This document shows positions 1 through 4,717 of a stretch of DNA of 7,082 nucleotides, piece after piece (position 1 is the first letter of the stretch; every line of letters starts with the position of its first letter). The notes below the pieces were generated by a model that saw only the letters and a list, made by a program, of their open reading frames with translations, ran no database searches and had not been told where the DNA came from. The DNA is from Pseudomonadota bacterium (GTDB taxonomy: Bacteria; Myxococcota; Polyangia; GCA-2747355; JACKDQ01): positions 1 to 7,082 of the forward strand of contig JAUVBO010000127.1 of NCBI GenBank assembly GCA_030591195.1, read 5' to 3'. Position numbers and translations under genes: made by a program.

Positions 1-819
1 GGATGCCACCCGGATGCCCAGCCGGTCTACCGCGTGCACGCCGCGCCCGATCCGCGCAGCCTCGATCACCTCGAGCGCGTGATCCGCTCGATCGTCGACC
101 TGCACGGCCTCGACCCCGGGATCTGGAGCTGGCGCCGAGGCGATGGCGACGCCGGCCACGACGGTCACAGCCTGGGCCTGGCGGCTTACCTCGACCGCCT
201 GGCCGCCGCGTCCGCCGACCAGGCGGGCATCCGCGCGGCCATCGAACGCCAGGTGCTGATCGCCAACCGACGCTCGGAGTTCACCGCCGAGCCCGGCCGC
301 CACTTCGCCCTGGGGGTCAACCCCTACAGCCGCTTCTCCTCGCCGATGCGCGAGGTGGTCGGCGTCTTCACCCACAAGGAGGCGCTGGAGAAGCTGGGGC
401 TGATCGATCCCGCGGCGTCGCCCCGGGCCGACGAGGCCCTGCGGGCGCGGGTGATCCGCGCCGCCAACCGGGCCAAGGAACGCCAGCGCCGGCTGACCAA
501 GGAGGTCCACGCGCTGGCCCTCGACCAGGTCTTCGGCGATCAACTCGGGCTGACCGTCGCGCAACGGCAGATCTACCGCGGCACGATCGTCGGCCTCAAG
601 CCAACCCGGATCTACGTGACGATCCAGCAGCCGCCGGTCGAGCTCAAGGTCCACGCCGAGGACCTCGCGACCCAGGCGGGCAAGCTGCAGCTCGACGAGC
701 AACAGCCGGCGTTGCTCCGGTCGCCGGCCGAGGGGCCCGACCTGCGACTCGGTGACCCGATCGCCCTGCGCATCTCGCGTCGTGACCGCCGAGGCCGCTG
801 GCGCCTGTCCCTCGCCTAG
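1..819 (+). CDS. RNB-domain exoribonuclease (RNase II/R family), C-terminal part
   Basis: The reading frame is open from base 1, so this is the C-terminal 272 residues of a longer protein; the GTG at 34 is internal. RNase II/R enzymes degrade RNA processively from the 3' end in the cytoplasm. Numbering from base 1, the end of the catalytic RNB domain is visible: HFALG at 101-105, then FSSPMRE at 112-118 and FTHKEA at 123-128. This matches the family pattern 'HF.L....Y..F.SP.R', including the conserved Ser-Pro-x-Arg. The classical 'SPIRRYxDLxxHR' ending is replaced by an SPMREVVGVFTHKEA form, which I recall from deltaproteobacterial RNB proteins. Residues about 190-271 look like a C-terminal S1-type RNA-binding barrel ending in GRWRLSLA. 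The N-terminal cold-shock domains and catalytic aspartates lie outside the window. Family is fairly certain; whether it is RNase R, RNase II or a divergent paralogue is not. Confidence 0.85.
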   Translation, partial: GCHPDAQPVYRVHAAPDPRSLDHLERVIRSIVDLHGLDPGIWSWRRGDGDAGHDGHSLGLAAYLDRLAAASADQAGIRAAIERQVLIANRRSEFTAEPGRHFALGVNPYSRFSSPMREVVGVFTHKEALEKLGLIDPAASPRADEALRARVIRAANRAKERQRRLTKEVHALALDQVFGDQLGLTVAQRQIYRGTIVGLKPTRIYVTIQQPPVELKVHAEDLATQAGKLQLDEQQPALLRSPAEGPDLRLGDPIALRISRRDRRGRWRLSLA

Positions 820-945
820 CTGCGCGCTGACCACACGCCGTGCGACGGCCACTGTCGCGACCTGCAGAACGACCCGACCGCCTGCGGCGGGTGCTACACT
901 GGCTGCGCGGCGGGCGAGCAGTGCGTGGCAGGACAGTGCGTCTGA
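820..945 (+). pseudogene. Orphan seven-cysteine module, probable gene remnant
   Basis: Directly after the nuclease TAG stop, and in the same frame, 41 codons run to a TGA at 943-945. From 841 they encode a compact cysteine-rich module with spacing C-x3-C-x9-C-x2-C-x3-C-x5-C-x4-C, including DLQNDPTACGGC and ending EQCVAGQCV. This spacing fits, as I recall it, the 'CxGxCVDTxxDPxxCGxCGxxCxxGxxCxxGxC' repeats common in secreted proteins of myxobacteria, where the cysteines are expected to form disulfides. No ATG, GTG or TTG start precedes the module after the stop (only CTG codons), and no signal peptide is present. The simplest reading is the 3' end of a secreted-protein gene whose 5' part was lost. 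Readthrough of the TAG, which would add it to the nuclease, is less likely because a cytoplasmic enzyme would not need such a module. Confidence 0.5.
892..900 (+). promoter_or_regulatory. Possible extended -10 box for the 967 gene
   Basis: TGCTACACT combines a TGn extension with TACACT and resembles the GCTAnnnT boxes ahead of other genes in this window. It would start transcription about 60 bases before the ATG at 967. It lies inside the orphan cysteine module (codons Cys-Tyr-Thr), so the match may be coincidental. No convincing -35 box is seen. Confidence 0.3.
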
Positions 946-966
946 GGCCCAGCCGCCAACGGAGCG

Positions 967-1482
967 ATGACCGACGACCACACCCCCCCTGCCCTGCCCC
1001 CGAGCCTCGAGCAGGTGCTCGCCGAGGCGGCCAGCGACGCGACGCTCCGTGACCGGCTGCTGACCGACCGGCGGGCCGCGCTCGCTGGTCGCGGGTTGAG
1101 CGAGTCCGAGCTCGCGATCATCGCCGCCGTGCCCGACGACCAGCTGCGGCAGATGCTCGAGCAGCTCGCTGGCCAAGCCCTGGTCACCACCCACGCCCCG
1201 CTGCCGGCCGATGTGCGGTGCCAGGGGATCCGCCCCGATGATGAGCATCACGATCCGCAGCTCCGCGAGCGGGTTCGAGGTACGCGCCCCGGCCGGCTGC
1301 TGCTCGCCGCGGCGGTGACGTCGGCGGCGATCGGCGGCGGGGCGACCCTGCTCTGTTCGATGGGCGTCAGGCCCGATCGTCCCGAGCAGATCACCCAGCC
1401 TCACGAGGCCCGCGGCGACGCCGGCACGTCCGAGGGCGGTCCGGACGGTCCCGGTCTCGATGAGGCCGGCGGCGAGGACTGA
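967..1482 (+). CDS. Small single-pass membrane protein with NHLP/Nif11-like N-terminal domain
   Basis: A 171-residue protein of unknown function. Residues about 13-67 form an amphipathic helical region with the layout 'LEQVLAEAASDATLRDRLL..RRAALAGRGLSESELAIIAAV', which resembles the leader-like domains of NHLP/Nif11-type and Franean1_4349/Os1348-type RiPP precursor families. That resemblance is from memory and is modest. Residues about 111-129 are a hydrophobic segment preceded by RERVRGTRPGR, which predicts the N-terminus in the cytoplasm and a 42-residue Gly/Asp/Glu/Pro-rich tail outside. Two similar boxes, CQGIRPD at 85-91 and CSMGVRPD at 130-137, flank the membrane segment. The LLC before the second is a poor lipobox because Leu sits at -1. 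GGAG at 961-964 is only two bases from the ATG, so the ribosome binding site is weak. No RiPP modification enzyme is present, so a precursor role is unproven; an anchor or regulatory partner of the next gene is equally possible. Confidence 0.7.
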   Translation: MTDDHTPPALPPSLEQVLAEAASDATLRDRLLTDRRAALAGRGLSESELAIIAAVPDDQLRQMLEQLAGQALVTTHAPLPADVRCQGIRPDDEHHDPQLRERVRGTRPGRLLLAAAVTSAAIGGGATLLCSMGVRPDRPEQITQPHEARGDAGTSEGGPDGPGLDEAGGED

Positions 1483-1487
1483 CCCGC

Positions 1488-2291
1488 GTGGCGTTGGTCC
1501 ACTACCGAACCTTCCGGCCGAGCGCCGACCTGGCCGAGCTGGTGGCTTATTACTGGGTCGTGGCCTCGACCGCGCCTCGGGCATCGAGTCAGCTGGTGCT
1601 GCCCGACGGCTACACCGACCTGATCTTCTCGATCGCCAGGGAGCAGCACGCCACCCGCTGTGCCCTGCGGGCGATGGGGATGGCCACCCGCGCGATCTCG
1701 GTGCCGTCGGCGGGGCGACGGCTGACCCTCGGCGTCAGCTTCCGGCCTGGACGAGCCCGGGCCCTGTTCACGGCCCCGGCTCGCGAGCTGACGGACAGGA
1801 TCGTCCCCTTCGATGCGCTGCACGGCGATGGGGCCACCAGGCTGCTCGACCGGCTCGCCGGTGCCCCGTCGACCGCCGCCCGGATCGAGCTGCTCGAGTC
1901 CTTCTTGCGATCGGCGACCGAGCTCGGGGGGGTCGACCCGCTGGTGGCCGCCGCCGGTGACGCGATCGTCGCCCACCGGGGACAGCTGAGCCTCGACTCG
2001 TTGACCCGCCAAGCGGGGCTCGGCGCCCGGCAGCTGCGGCGACGCTTCGAGCGTGCGCTGGGGCTCGGGCCGAAGCGGTTCGCCAGGATAGTCCGCTTCG
2101 CGGCCCTCGCCGACGAGGCTCACCGCCGCGCCGAGCCCGACGGCCCAAACCTTGACGGCGCGGACCTCGACTGGGCGAGCCTGGCGCTCGACTACGGCTT
2201 CTGCGACCAGGCGCACATGATCAACGAGTTCCGTCGCTTCGCCGGCAGCAGCCCCAGGCAGCACCTCGCCCGCCGGCGGCGCGCGGGATGA
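1488..2291 (+). CDS. AraC-family transcriptional regulator
   Basis: A 267-residue DNA-binding regulator. Residues about 1-110 match the DUF6597-type N-terminal domain often found ahead of AraC helix-turn-helix domains, with the recognisable LVLPDGYTDLIF at 37-47 and FRPGRA at 85-90. The C-terminal AraC domain carries two helix-turn-helix units: LSLDSLTRQAGLGARQLRRR at about 167-186, and ASLALDYGFCDQAHMINEF at about 230-248, followed by the typical FRRFAGSSPRQHL ending. The linker between the units contains a small insertion (EPDGPNLDGADL). The GTG start is five bases after the previous stop and has GAGGA at 1474-1478, nine bases upstream, so translation follows from the 967 gene and the two are probably co-transcribed. 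The ligand and target genes cannot be read from the sequence; the co-transcribed membrane protein is a natural candidate partner or target. Confidence 0.85.
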   Translation: MALVHYRTFRPSADLAELVAYYWVVASTAPRASSQLVLPDGYTDLIFSIAREQHATRCALRAMGMATRAISVPSAGRRLTLGVSFRPGRARALFTAPARELTDRIVPFDALHGDGATRLLDRLAGAPSTAARIELLESFLRSATELGGVDPLVAAAGDAIVAHRGQLSLDSLTRQAGLGARQLRRRFERALGLGPKRFARIVRFAALADEAHRRAEPDGPNLDGADLDWASLALDYGFCDQAHMINEFRRFAGSSPRQHLARRRRAG

Positions 2292-2300
2292 CCGTTTTTT
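2269..2300 (+). terminator. Weak candidate terminator at the end of the AraC gene
   Basis: CCCGC (2269-2273) can pair with GCGGG (2283-2287) around a nine-base loop, and a T6 run follows at 2295-2300. The seven-base gap between stem and T run and the short stem make this weak. The T run stands out in such GC-rich DNA and may instead belong to a -35 region (TTGCAA, 2299-2304). Confidence 0.22.
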
Positions 2301-2325
2301 GCAATCGTCCGAGCGCCGGAGCCGC

Positions 2326-2331
2326 TAGAGT
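2326..2331 (+). promoter_or_regulatory. -10 box for the Cdd1-like/VOC unit, near-leaderless
   Basis: GCTAGAGT contains TAGAGT at 2326-2331, six bases before the ATG at 2338. A -10 box here would place the transcript start at or next to the ATG, meaning a leaderless mRNA. No Shine-Dalgarno sequence precedes this ATG, which fits. A possible -35, TTGCAA at 2299-2304, has a long 21-base spacer. Confidence 0.45.
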
Positions 2332-2337
2332 CGCGCC

Positions 2338-2631
2338 ATGTCCACCGTCGATCAGACAGCAACAAGCAAGCGACTGCAGCAGATCCCCAACGTCGGACCG
2401 GCGACCGCTCGGGATCTGATCCGCCTCGGGATCACCGAAGTGGCCCAGCTCGCCGATCGTGACCCGGATGTGATGTATCAGGGGCTCTGCACGCTCGATG
2501 GCACCCGCCACGACCCCTGCGTACGGGACGTCTTCGCCGCCGCGGTCTGCTACGCCCGCGGCGAGCCCGCCCGCCCCTGGTGGCACTTCAGCCGCCAGCG
2601 ACTCGCGCGAGAGAAAAGGAGCAGCCGATGA
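2338..2631 (+). CDS. Cdd1-like helix-hairpin-helix protein
   Basis: A 97-residue protein matching the Cdd1 ('pathogenicity locus') family, small proteins with a helix-hairpin-helix fold of unsettled role. The hairpin is LQQIPNVGPATARDLIRLGI at residues 13-32, where the Pro-Asn-Val-Gly-Pro turn is the type that contacts nucleic-acid backbone. The family signature continues with LADRDPDVMYQGLC (38-51), GTRHDPCVRDVF (55-66) and the closing PWWHF. Three cysteines at 51, 61 and 71 are evenly spaced (C-x9-C-x9-C); I do not know if they bind anything. The ATG has no Shine-Dalgarno sequence and lies just after a -10-like box. The last codons overlap the VOC gene start as ATGA, so the two are translationally coupled. 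DNA binding is inferred from the fold; the biological role is unknown. Confidence 0.8.
   Translation: MSTVDQTATSKRLQQIPNVGPATARDLIRLGITEVAQLADRDPDVMYQGLCTLDGTRHDPCVRDVFAAAVCYARGEPARPWWHFSRQRLAREKRSSR
2614..2621 (+). promoter_or_regulatory. Strong ribosome binding site fixing the VOC start
   Basis: AAAAGGAG lies six bases before the ATG at 2628 and is the best Shine-Dalgarno sequence in the window. It supports 2628 over the in-frame upstream GTG at 2580, which would overlap the Cdd1-like gene by 52 bases. Confidence 0.8.
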
Positions 2632-2993
2632 TCCAGGGACTGAGGACCGCGATCTACCCCGTCGACGACCTGAGCCGGGCCAAGGCCTGGTACGCCGAGG
2701 CCTTCGGCAAGGCGCCGTACTATGACGAGGCCCCGTACGTCGGCTTCAACATCGAGGGCTTCGAGCTCGGCCTGATCGCCGTCGGACCCGCTGGCACCGG
2801 CGGCGCGGGCGTGGTCGCCTACTGGGGCGTGGAGGATATCGAGGACGAGATCACGCGGCTGACCGATCTCGGCGCCACCGAGCACACGCCGGTCCAAGAC
2901 GTCGGCGACGGCGTGCTGGTCGCCACGGTGCTCGACCCCTTCGGCAACCCACTGGGGCTGATCAGAAACCCCCACTTCCCGAACACCCAGTGA
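2628..2993 (+). CDS. VOC-fold (glyoxalase/bleomycin-resistance-like) protein
   Basis: A 121-residue single VOC-fold protein with two beta-alpha-beta-beta-beta halves, at about residues 1-52 and 61-115. Family marks are IYPVDDLSRAKAWYAEAFG at 9-27, YVGFNIEGFELGL at 37-49, VVAYWGVEDI at 62-71 and DPFGNPLGLIRNPHF at 103-117. VOC proteins include metal-dependent lyases and dioxygenases and metal-free binding proteins. Here the position near residue 7 where a metal-binding His is common reads Thr, and the strand-8 Glu position reads Gly110, so a canonical metal site seems absent; this alignment was done by eye. The length is normal for a small VOC protein. It is coupled to the Cdd1-like gene by an ATGA overlap, so both are made from one mRNA. 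Substrate unknown; a binding or resistance role is possible but not shown. Confidence 0.85.
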   Translation: MIQGLRTAIYPVDDLSRAKAWYAEAFGKAPYYDEAPYVGFNIEGFELGLIAVGPAGTGGAGVVAYWGVEDIEDEITRLTDLGATEHTPVQDVGDGVLVATVLDPFGNPLGLIRNPHFPNTQ

Positions 2994-3000
2994 TCGGCCG

Positions 3001-3023
3001 CAGCGGGCGCGTCCCAGCGGGCG
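3001..3023 (+). repeat. 9-bp direct repeat upstream of the 3040 gene
   Basis: CAGCGGGCG occurs at 3001-3009 and again at 3015-3023, a 14-base period, ending one base before the TGCTATGCT box. Its place over the expected -35 region suggests a regulator site, but in DNA this GC-rich a chance repeat is plausible. Confidence 0.4.
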
Positions 3024-3032
3024 TGCTATGCT
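3024..3032 (+). promoter_or_regulatory. Extended -10 box for the 3040 gene
   Basis: TGCTATGCT contains a TGn extension and TATGCT at 3027-3032. It lies seven bases before the ATG at 3040, so the mRNA would begin at or beside that codon. The upstream in-frame ATG at 3028 falls inside this box and would then not be transcribed. Confidence 0.45.
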
Positions 3033-3039
3033 CCCCGCG

Positions 3040-3450
3040 ATGACTGGATCAACATTGTTCTTCACTGGTGCCTTGGCGCTGGTGGCGCTCGGCCTCCTGG
3101 CAAAGCTGCTGTCGCGCAGCGTCACCTCGCCGGCGAAAGCCTGCAAACAGGCGGTGGCCGACGACGACCTCGCCCCGCTGCTCGCCTGGGTCGACCGGCA
3201 CCCGACGGGAACCCAGACCACCGCCTTCAATCGGGCGATCCGCCAGCTGTGGGACGACTACGAGCGAGAGATCGCCACGCGCCTGATCCGCGAGCTCGCC
3301 TCGCGCCACGCCGAGACCCGCATCGCCCAGTACTGGCTCGATCAGGCCCAGCGGGTCGAGCCCGAGATCGCCGAGCGGGCCCTCGACCGCGACTTCATCC
3401 GCCGCTACTACAAGCCCGAGGTGGCCGCCAAGTGCGGCCAGCATGGGTGA
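3040..3450 (+). CDS. Membrane-anchored helical protein of unknown function
   Basis: A 136-residue protein I do not recognise. Residues about 5-23 (TLFFTGALALVALGLLAKL) form one N-terminal hydrophobic helix, followed by KLLSRS, so the chain is probably an inner-membrane protein or an uncleaved signal anchor. The rest is charged and helical, with repeated small helices rich in Arg, Glu and Ala (for example REIATRLIRELASRHAETR at 76-94) that suggest a TPR- or HEAT-like solenoid; this is only an impression. Two cysteines are at 35 and 132. I chose the ATG at 3040, because the ATG at 3028 sits inside a -10-like box; using 3028 would only add MLPA. The gene stands between two likely promoters and appears monocistronic. 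Confidence 0.75.
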   Translation: MTGSTLFFTGALALVALGLLAKLLSRSVTSPAKACKQAVADDDLAPLLAWVDRHPTGTQTTAFNRAIRQLWDDYEREIATRLIRELASRHAETRIAQYWLDQAQRVEPEIAERALDRDFIRRYYKPEVAAKCGQHG

Positions 3451-3464
3451 AGCCACTGAACCTC

Positions 3465-3482
3465 GGCCGCCGGTCGGCGGCC
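3465..3482 (+). terminator. GC-only hairpin after the 3040 gene
   Basis: GGCCGCC (3465-3471) and GGCGGCC (3476-3482) form a perfect seven-base-pair stem with a four-base GGTC loop, starting 14 bases after the stop codon. No T run follows, so it would be a terminator only in the loose sense used for GC-rich bacteria, or an mRNA 3'-end stabilising stem. Confidence 0.4.
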
Positions 3483-3510
3483 AGCCGGGACTAACGCGAG
3501 ACGCTCCAGC

Positions 3511-3516
3511 TAGAGC
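3511..3516 (+). promoter_or_regulatory. Weak possible -10 box for the lipoprotein gene
   Basis: GCTAGAGC resembles the GCTAnnnT boxes elsewhere in the window but ends in C rather than T. It would start a transcript about 25 bases before the ATG at 3548. No -35 box is evident. Confidence 0.22.
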
Positions 3517-3547
3517 ATCGCTCCACCCTCAACCGACAGGCTACCGG

Positions 3548-4171
3548 ATGCACAAGACCGCTATTGCCCCGCTGCTCGCCCTGATCGCCCTCGCGCTGCT
3601 GCTCGGCGGCTGCAAGAAGGAGGCGCCTGCCGGCGACCCCGCTGGCGAGCCAACGACCAACAAGGCCGAGCCAACGACCAAGAAGGCCGAGCCCGCGGCG
3701 GCCAAGGCCAGCGGCGGCGCCACGGGCGCAGCGACCCTTGACGGCGCCAAGGCGCTGCTGGCTCAGTTCCTCAAGCCGGGCGCCAACCACGTTGCGCTGT
3801 CGAAGAAGCTCAAGCCGACCAGCGCCGACTACCAGAAGGTCTTCGCCTCGGCCGAGGTGGCCAAGAAGGCCGAGCAGGTCTACGGCGGGCTGTGGAAGAT
3901 GATCGAGCGGATGCCGATCAAGCCCAAGGACGGGCAAACCGCGCTGCTGCTGTGGAAGGCGACCACCGACGAGCTCAAGGCCGGCACCGGTGACGCGAGC
4001 AAGTTCCCCGGCGGCTACAAGAGCGCCGCGGCGCACCTCAAGCCGGGGCTGACGCTGTTTCGCTTCAAGTTCGTCAAGCCGGGCGAGACCATCGGCATGG
4101 CCTTCGACGGCCTCTACAACCTCGACGGCCGCTGGGTGCTGATGCCCAAGCCGTGGCGAGTCACCCGCTGA
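3548..4171 (+). CDS. Lipoprotein of unknown function
   Basis: A 207-residue exported lipoprotein. MHK at the start, a hydrophobic stretch over residues 5-19 and the lipobox LGGC (19-22) make Cys22 the expected lipid-modified residue, followed by KKEAP. This fixes the start at the ATG at 3548; the frame is open further upstream to an ATG at 3443, but that would overlap the previous gene and bury the signal peptide. Residues 34-54 are a flexible linker of three related seven-residue units, EPTTNKA, EPTTKKA and EPAAAKA. The Lys-rich folded part (about 63-207) ends with GMAFDGLYNLDGRWVLMPKP, which looks like the last strands of an NTF2/SnoaL-like or similar small alpha-beta fold; this is a guess from pattern. 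No catalytic motif is apparent. The Shine-Dalgarno is weak (ACAGG at 3536-3540). It converges on the OsmC gene with a 27-base gap. Confidence 0.82.
   Translation: MHKTAIAPLLALIALALLLGGCKKEAPAGDPAGEPTTNKAEPTTKKAEPAAAKASGGATGAATLDGAKALLAQFLKPGANHVALSKKLKPTSADYQKVFASAEVAKKAEQVYGGLWKMIERMPIKPKDGQTALLLWKATTDELKAGTGDASKFPGGYKSAAAHLKPGLTLFRFKFVKPGETIGMAFDGLYNLDGRWVLMPKPWRVTR
3647..3709 (+). repeat. 21-bp tandem repeat encoding the lipoprotein linker
   Basis: Two nearly identical 21-base units (3647-3667 and 3668-3688) encode EPTTNKA and EPTTKKA and differ by one base (AACAAG versus AAGAAG). A third, degenerate unit (3689-3709) encodes EPAAAKA. The repeat is in frame, so changes in copy number would lengthen or shorten the linker without breaking the protein. 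Confidence 0.8.
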
Positions 4172-4198
4172 TCCACCACAACCAGCAACGTCGGAGGG

Positions 4199-4645
4199 TC
4201 ACTCGGCTGCCGGTGTGGAGGCCAGAGGCTCGCCGTTGACGAACAACTGGTTGACGACCTCGATCGCGGGGTCGAGCGAGGTTCGCACGCCGCAGTACTG
4301 CTCCTCCGAGAGCCGGACCGCCCGACGCAGCTTGTTCGCTGGCAGGTCCTCGCCGGCGAAGCGGTAGCGGAGCACGATCCGGACGAACTTCTTTGGATGC
4401 TCCTCGGCCAGCTCACCCTCGACCTCGACCACCAGGCCATCGAGCGCCACCCGCATCTTGCCGAGGATCGACTTGACGTCCATCGCCGTACAGCCCGCGA
4501 GAGATGTCAGCAGCAAGCCCTTGGGACGGGGACCGAGGTCCCGCCCGCCGAACTCGGAGGCGGCGTCGATCGTCAGATCGAATCCGTCTAGCTCGGTGTT
4601 GAAGGCCATCTCGTCCTGCCAGACCACTCGGCTCTGAATCGGCAT
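4199..4645 (-). CDS. OsmC-family protein (YhfA-like)
   Basis: A 148-residue OsmC/Ohr-fold protein. Members use two cysteines to reduce organic hydroperoxides or related species in the cytoplasm, usually as dimers. Both cysteines are present in their expected settings: Cys52 in LLTSLAGCTAMD and Cys118 in SEEQYCGV, with the usual spacing of about 66 residues. The SLAGCTAMDVKSILGKMR stretch and the HP.KF segment (83-87) look closer to the E. coli YhfA branch than to Ohr, so peroxidase activity is not assured. Length is normal. The ATG at 4645 has GGAG at 4657-4660, eleven bases away, a rather long spacing. It follows the VWA gene on the same strand after 72 bases but has its own -10-like box. 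It converges on the lipoprotein gene, and the 27 bases between their stops show no terminator hairpin. Confidence 0.88.
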   Translation of the reverse strand: MPIQSRVVWQDEMAFNTELDGFDLTIDAASEFGGRDLGPRPKGLLLTSLAGCTAMDVKSILGKMRVALDGLVVEVEGELAEEHPKKFVRIVLRYRFAGEDLPANKLRRAVRLSEEQYCGVRTSLDPAIEVVNQLFVNGEPLASTPAAE

Positions 4646-4677
4646 CGTTGGCTACGCTCCGGGTGATGTGAATCGAC

Positions 4678-4689
4678 GACTGCAGTCTA
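4678..4689 (-). promoter_or_regulatory. OsmC gene -10 box overlapped by a palindrome
   Basis: On the minus strand TAGACT (4689-4684), preceded by GGC, is a plausible -10 box that would start an mRNA with a leader of about 30 bases. The perfect ten-base palindrome GACTGCAGTC (4678-4687) overlaps the box and the expected start point, a suitable place for a repressor. It contains a PstI-type hexamer and could be chance. Confidence 0.4.
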
Positions 4690-4717
4690 GCCGATCCGTG
4701 GCCTGGAGTGCTGACAG

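Noticed and set aside
3..755. A 250-codon plus-strand frame starting ATG at 3
   Set aside because: Arg/Pro/Gly-rich shadow of the RNB gene, which carries the family motifs in frame 1.
1345..1356. Lipobox at Cys130 of the 967 protein
   Set aside because: The residues before Cys are Ala-Thr-Leu-Leu; Leu at -1 does not fit signal peptidase II, and the segment is internal, 110 residues from the start.
1401..2264. A 287-codon minus-strand frame opposite the AraC gene
   Set aside because: Low-complexity composition and no recognisable motif; the plus strand has an unmistakable AraC regulator.
2550..3230. A 226-codon minus-strand frame across the VOC and 3040 genes
   Set aside because: It crosses two genes and an intergenic promoter region and shows no family motif.
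3443..3547. N-terminal extension of the lipoprotein to the ATG at 3443
   Set aside because: It would overlap the previous gene and put 35 Pro/Arg-rich residues before a clear signal peptide and lipobox that begin at 3548.
4172..4198. Bidirectional terminator between the converging lipoprotein and OsmC genes
   Set aside because: The 27 bases show no inverted repeat or T/A run.
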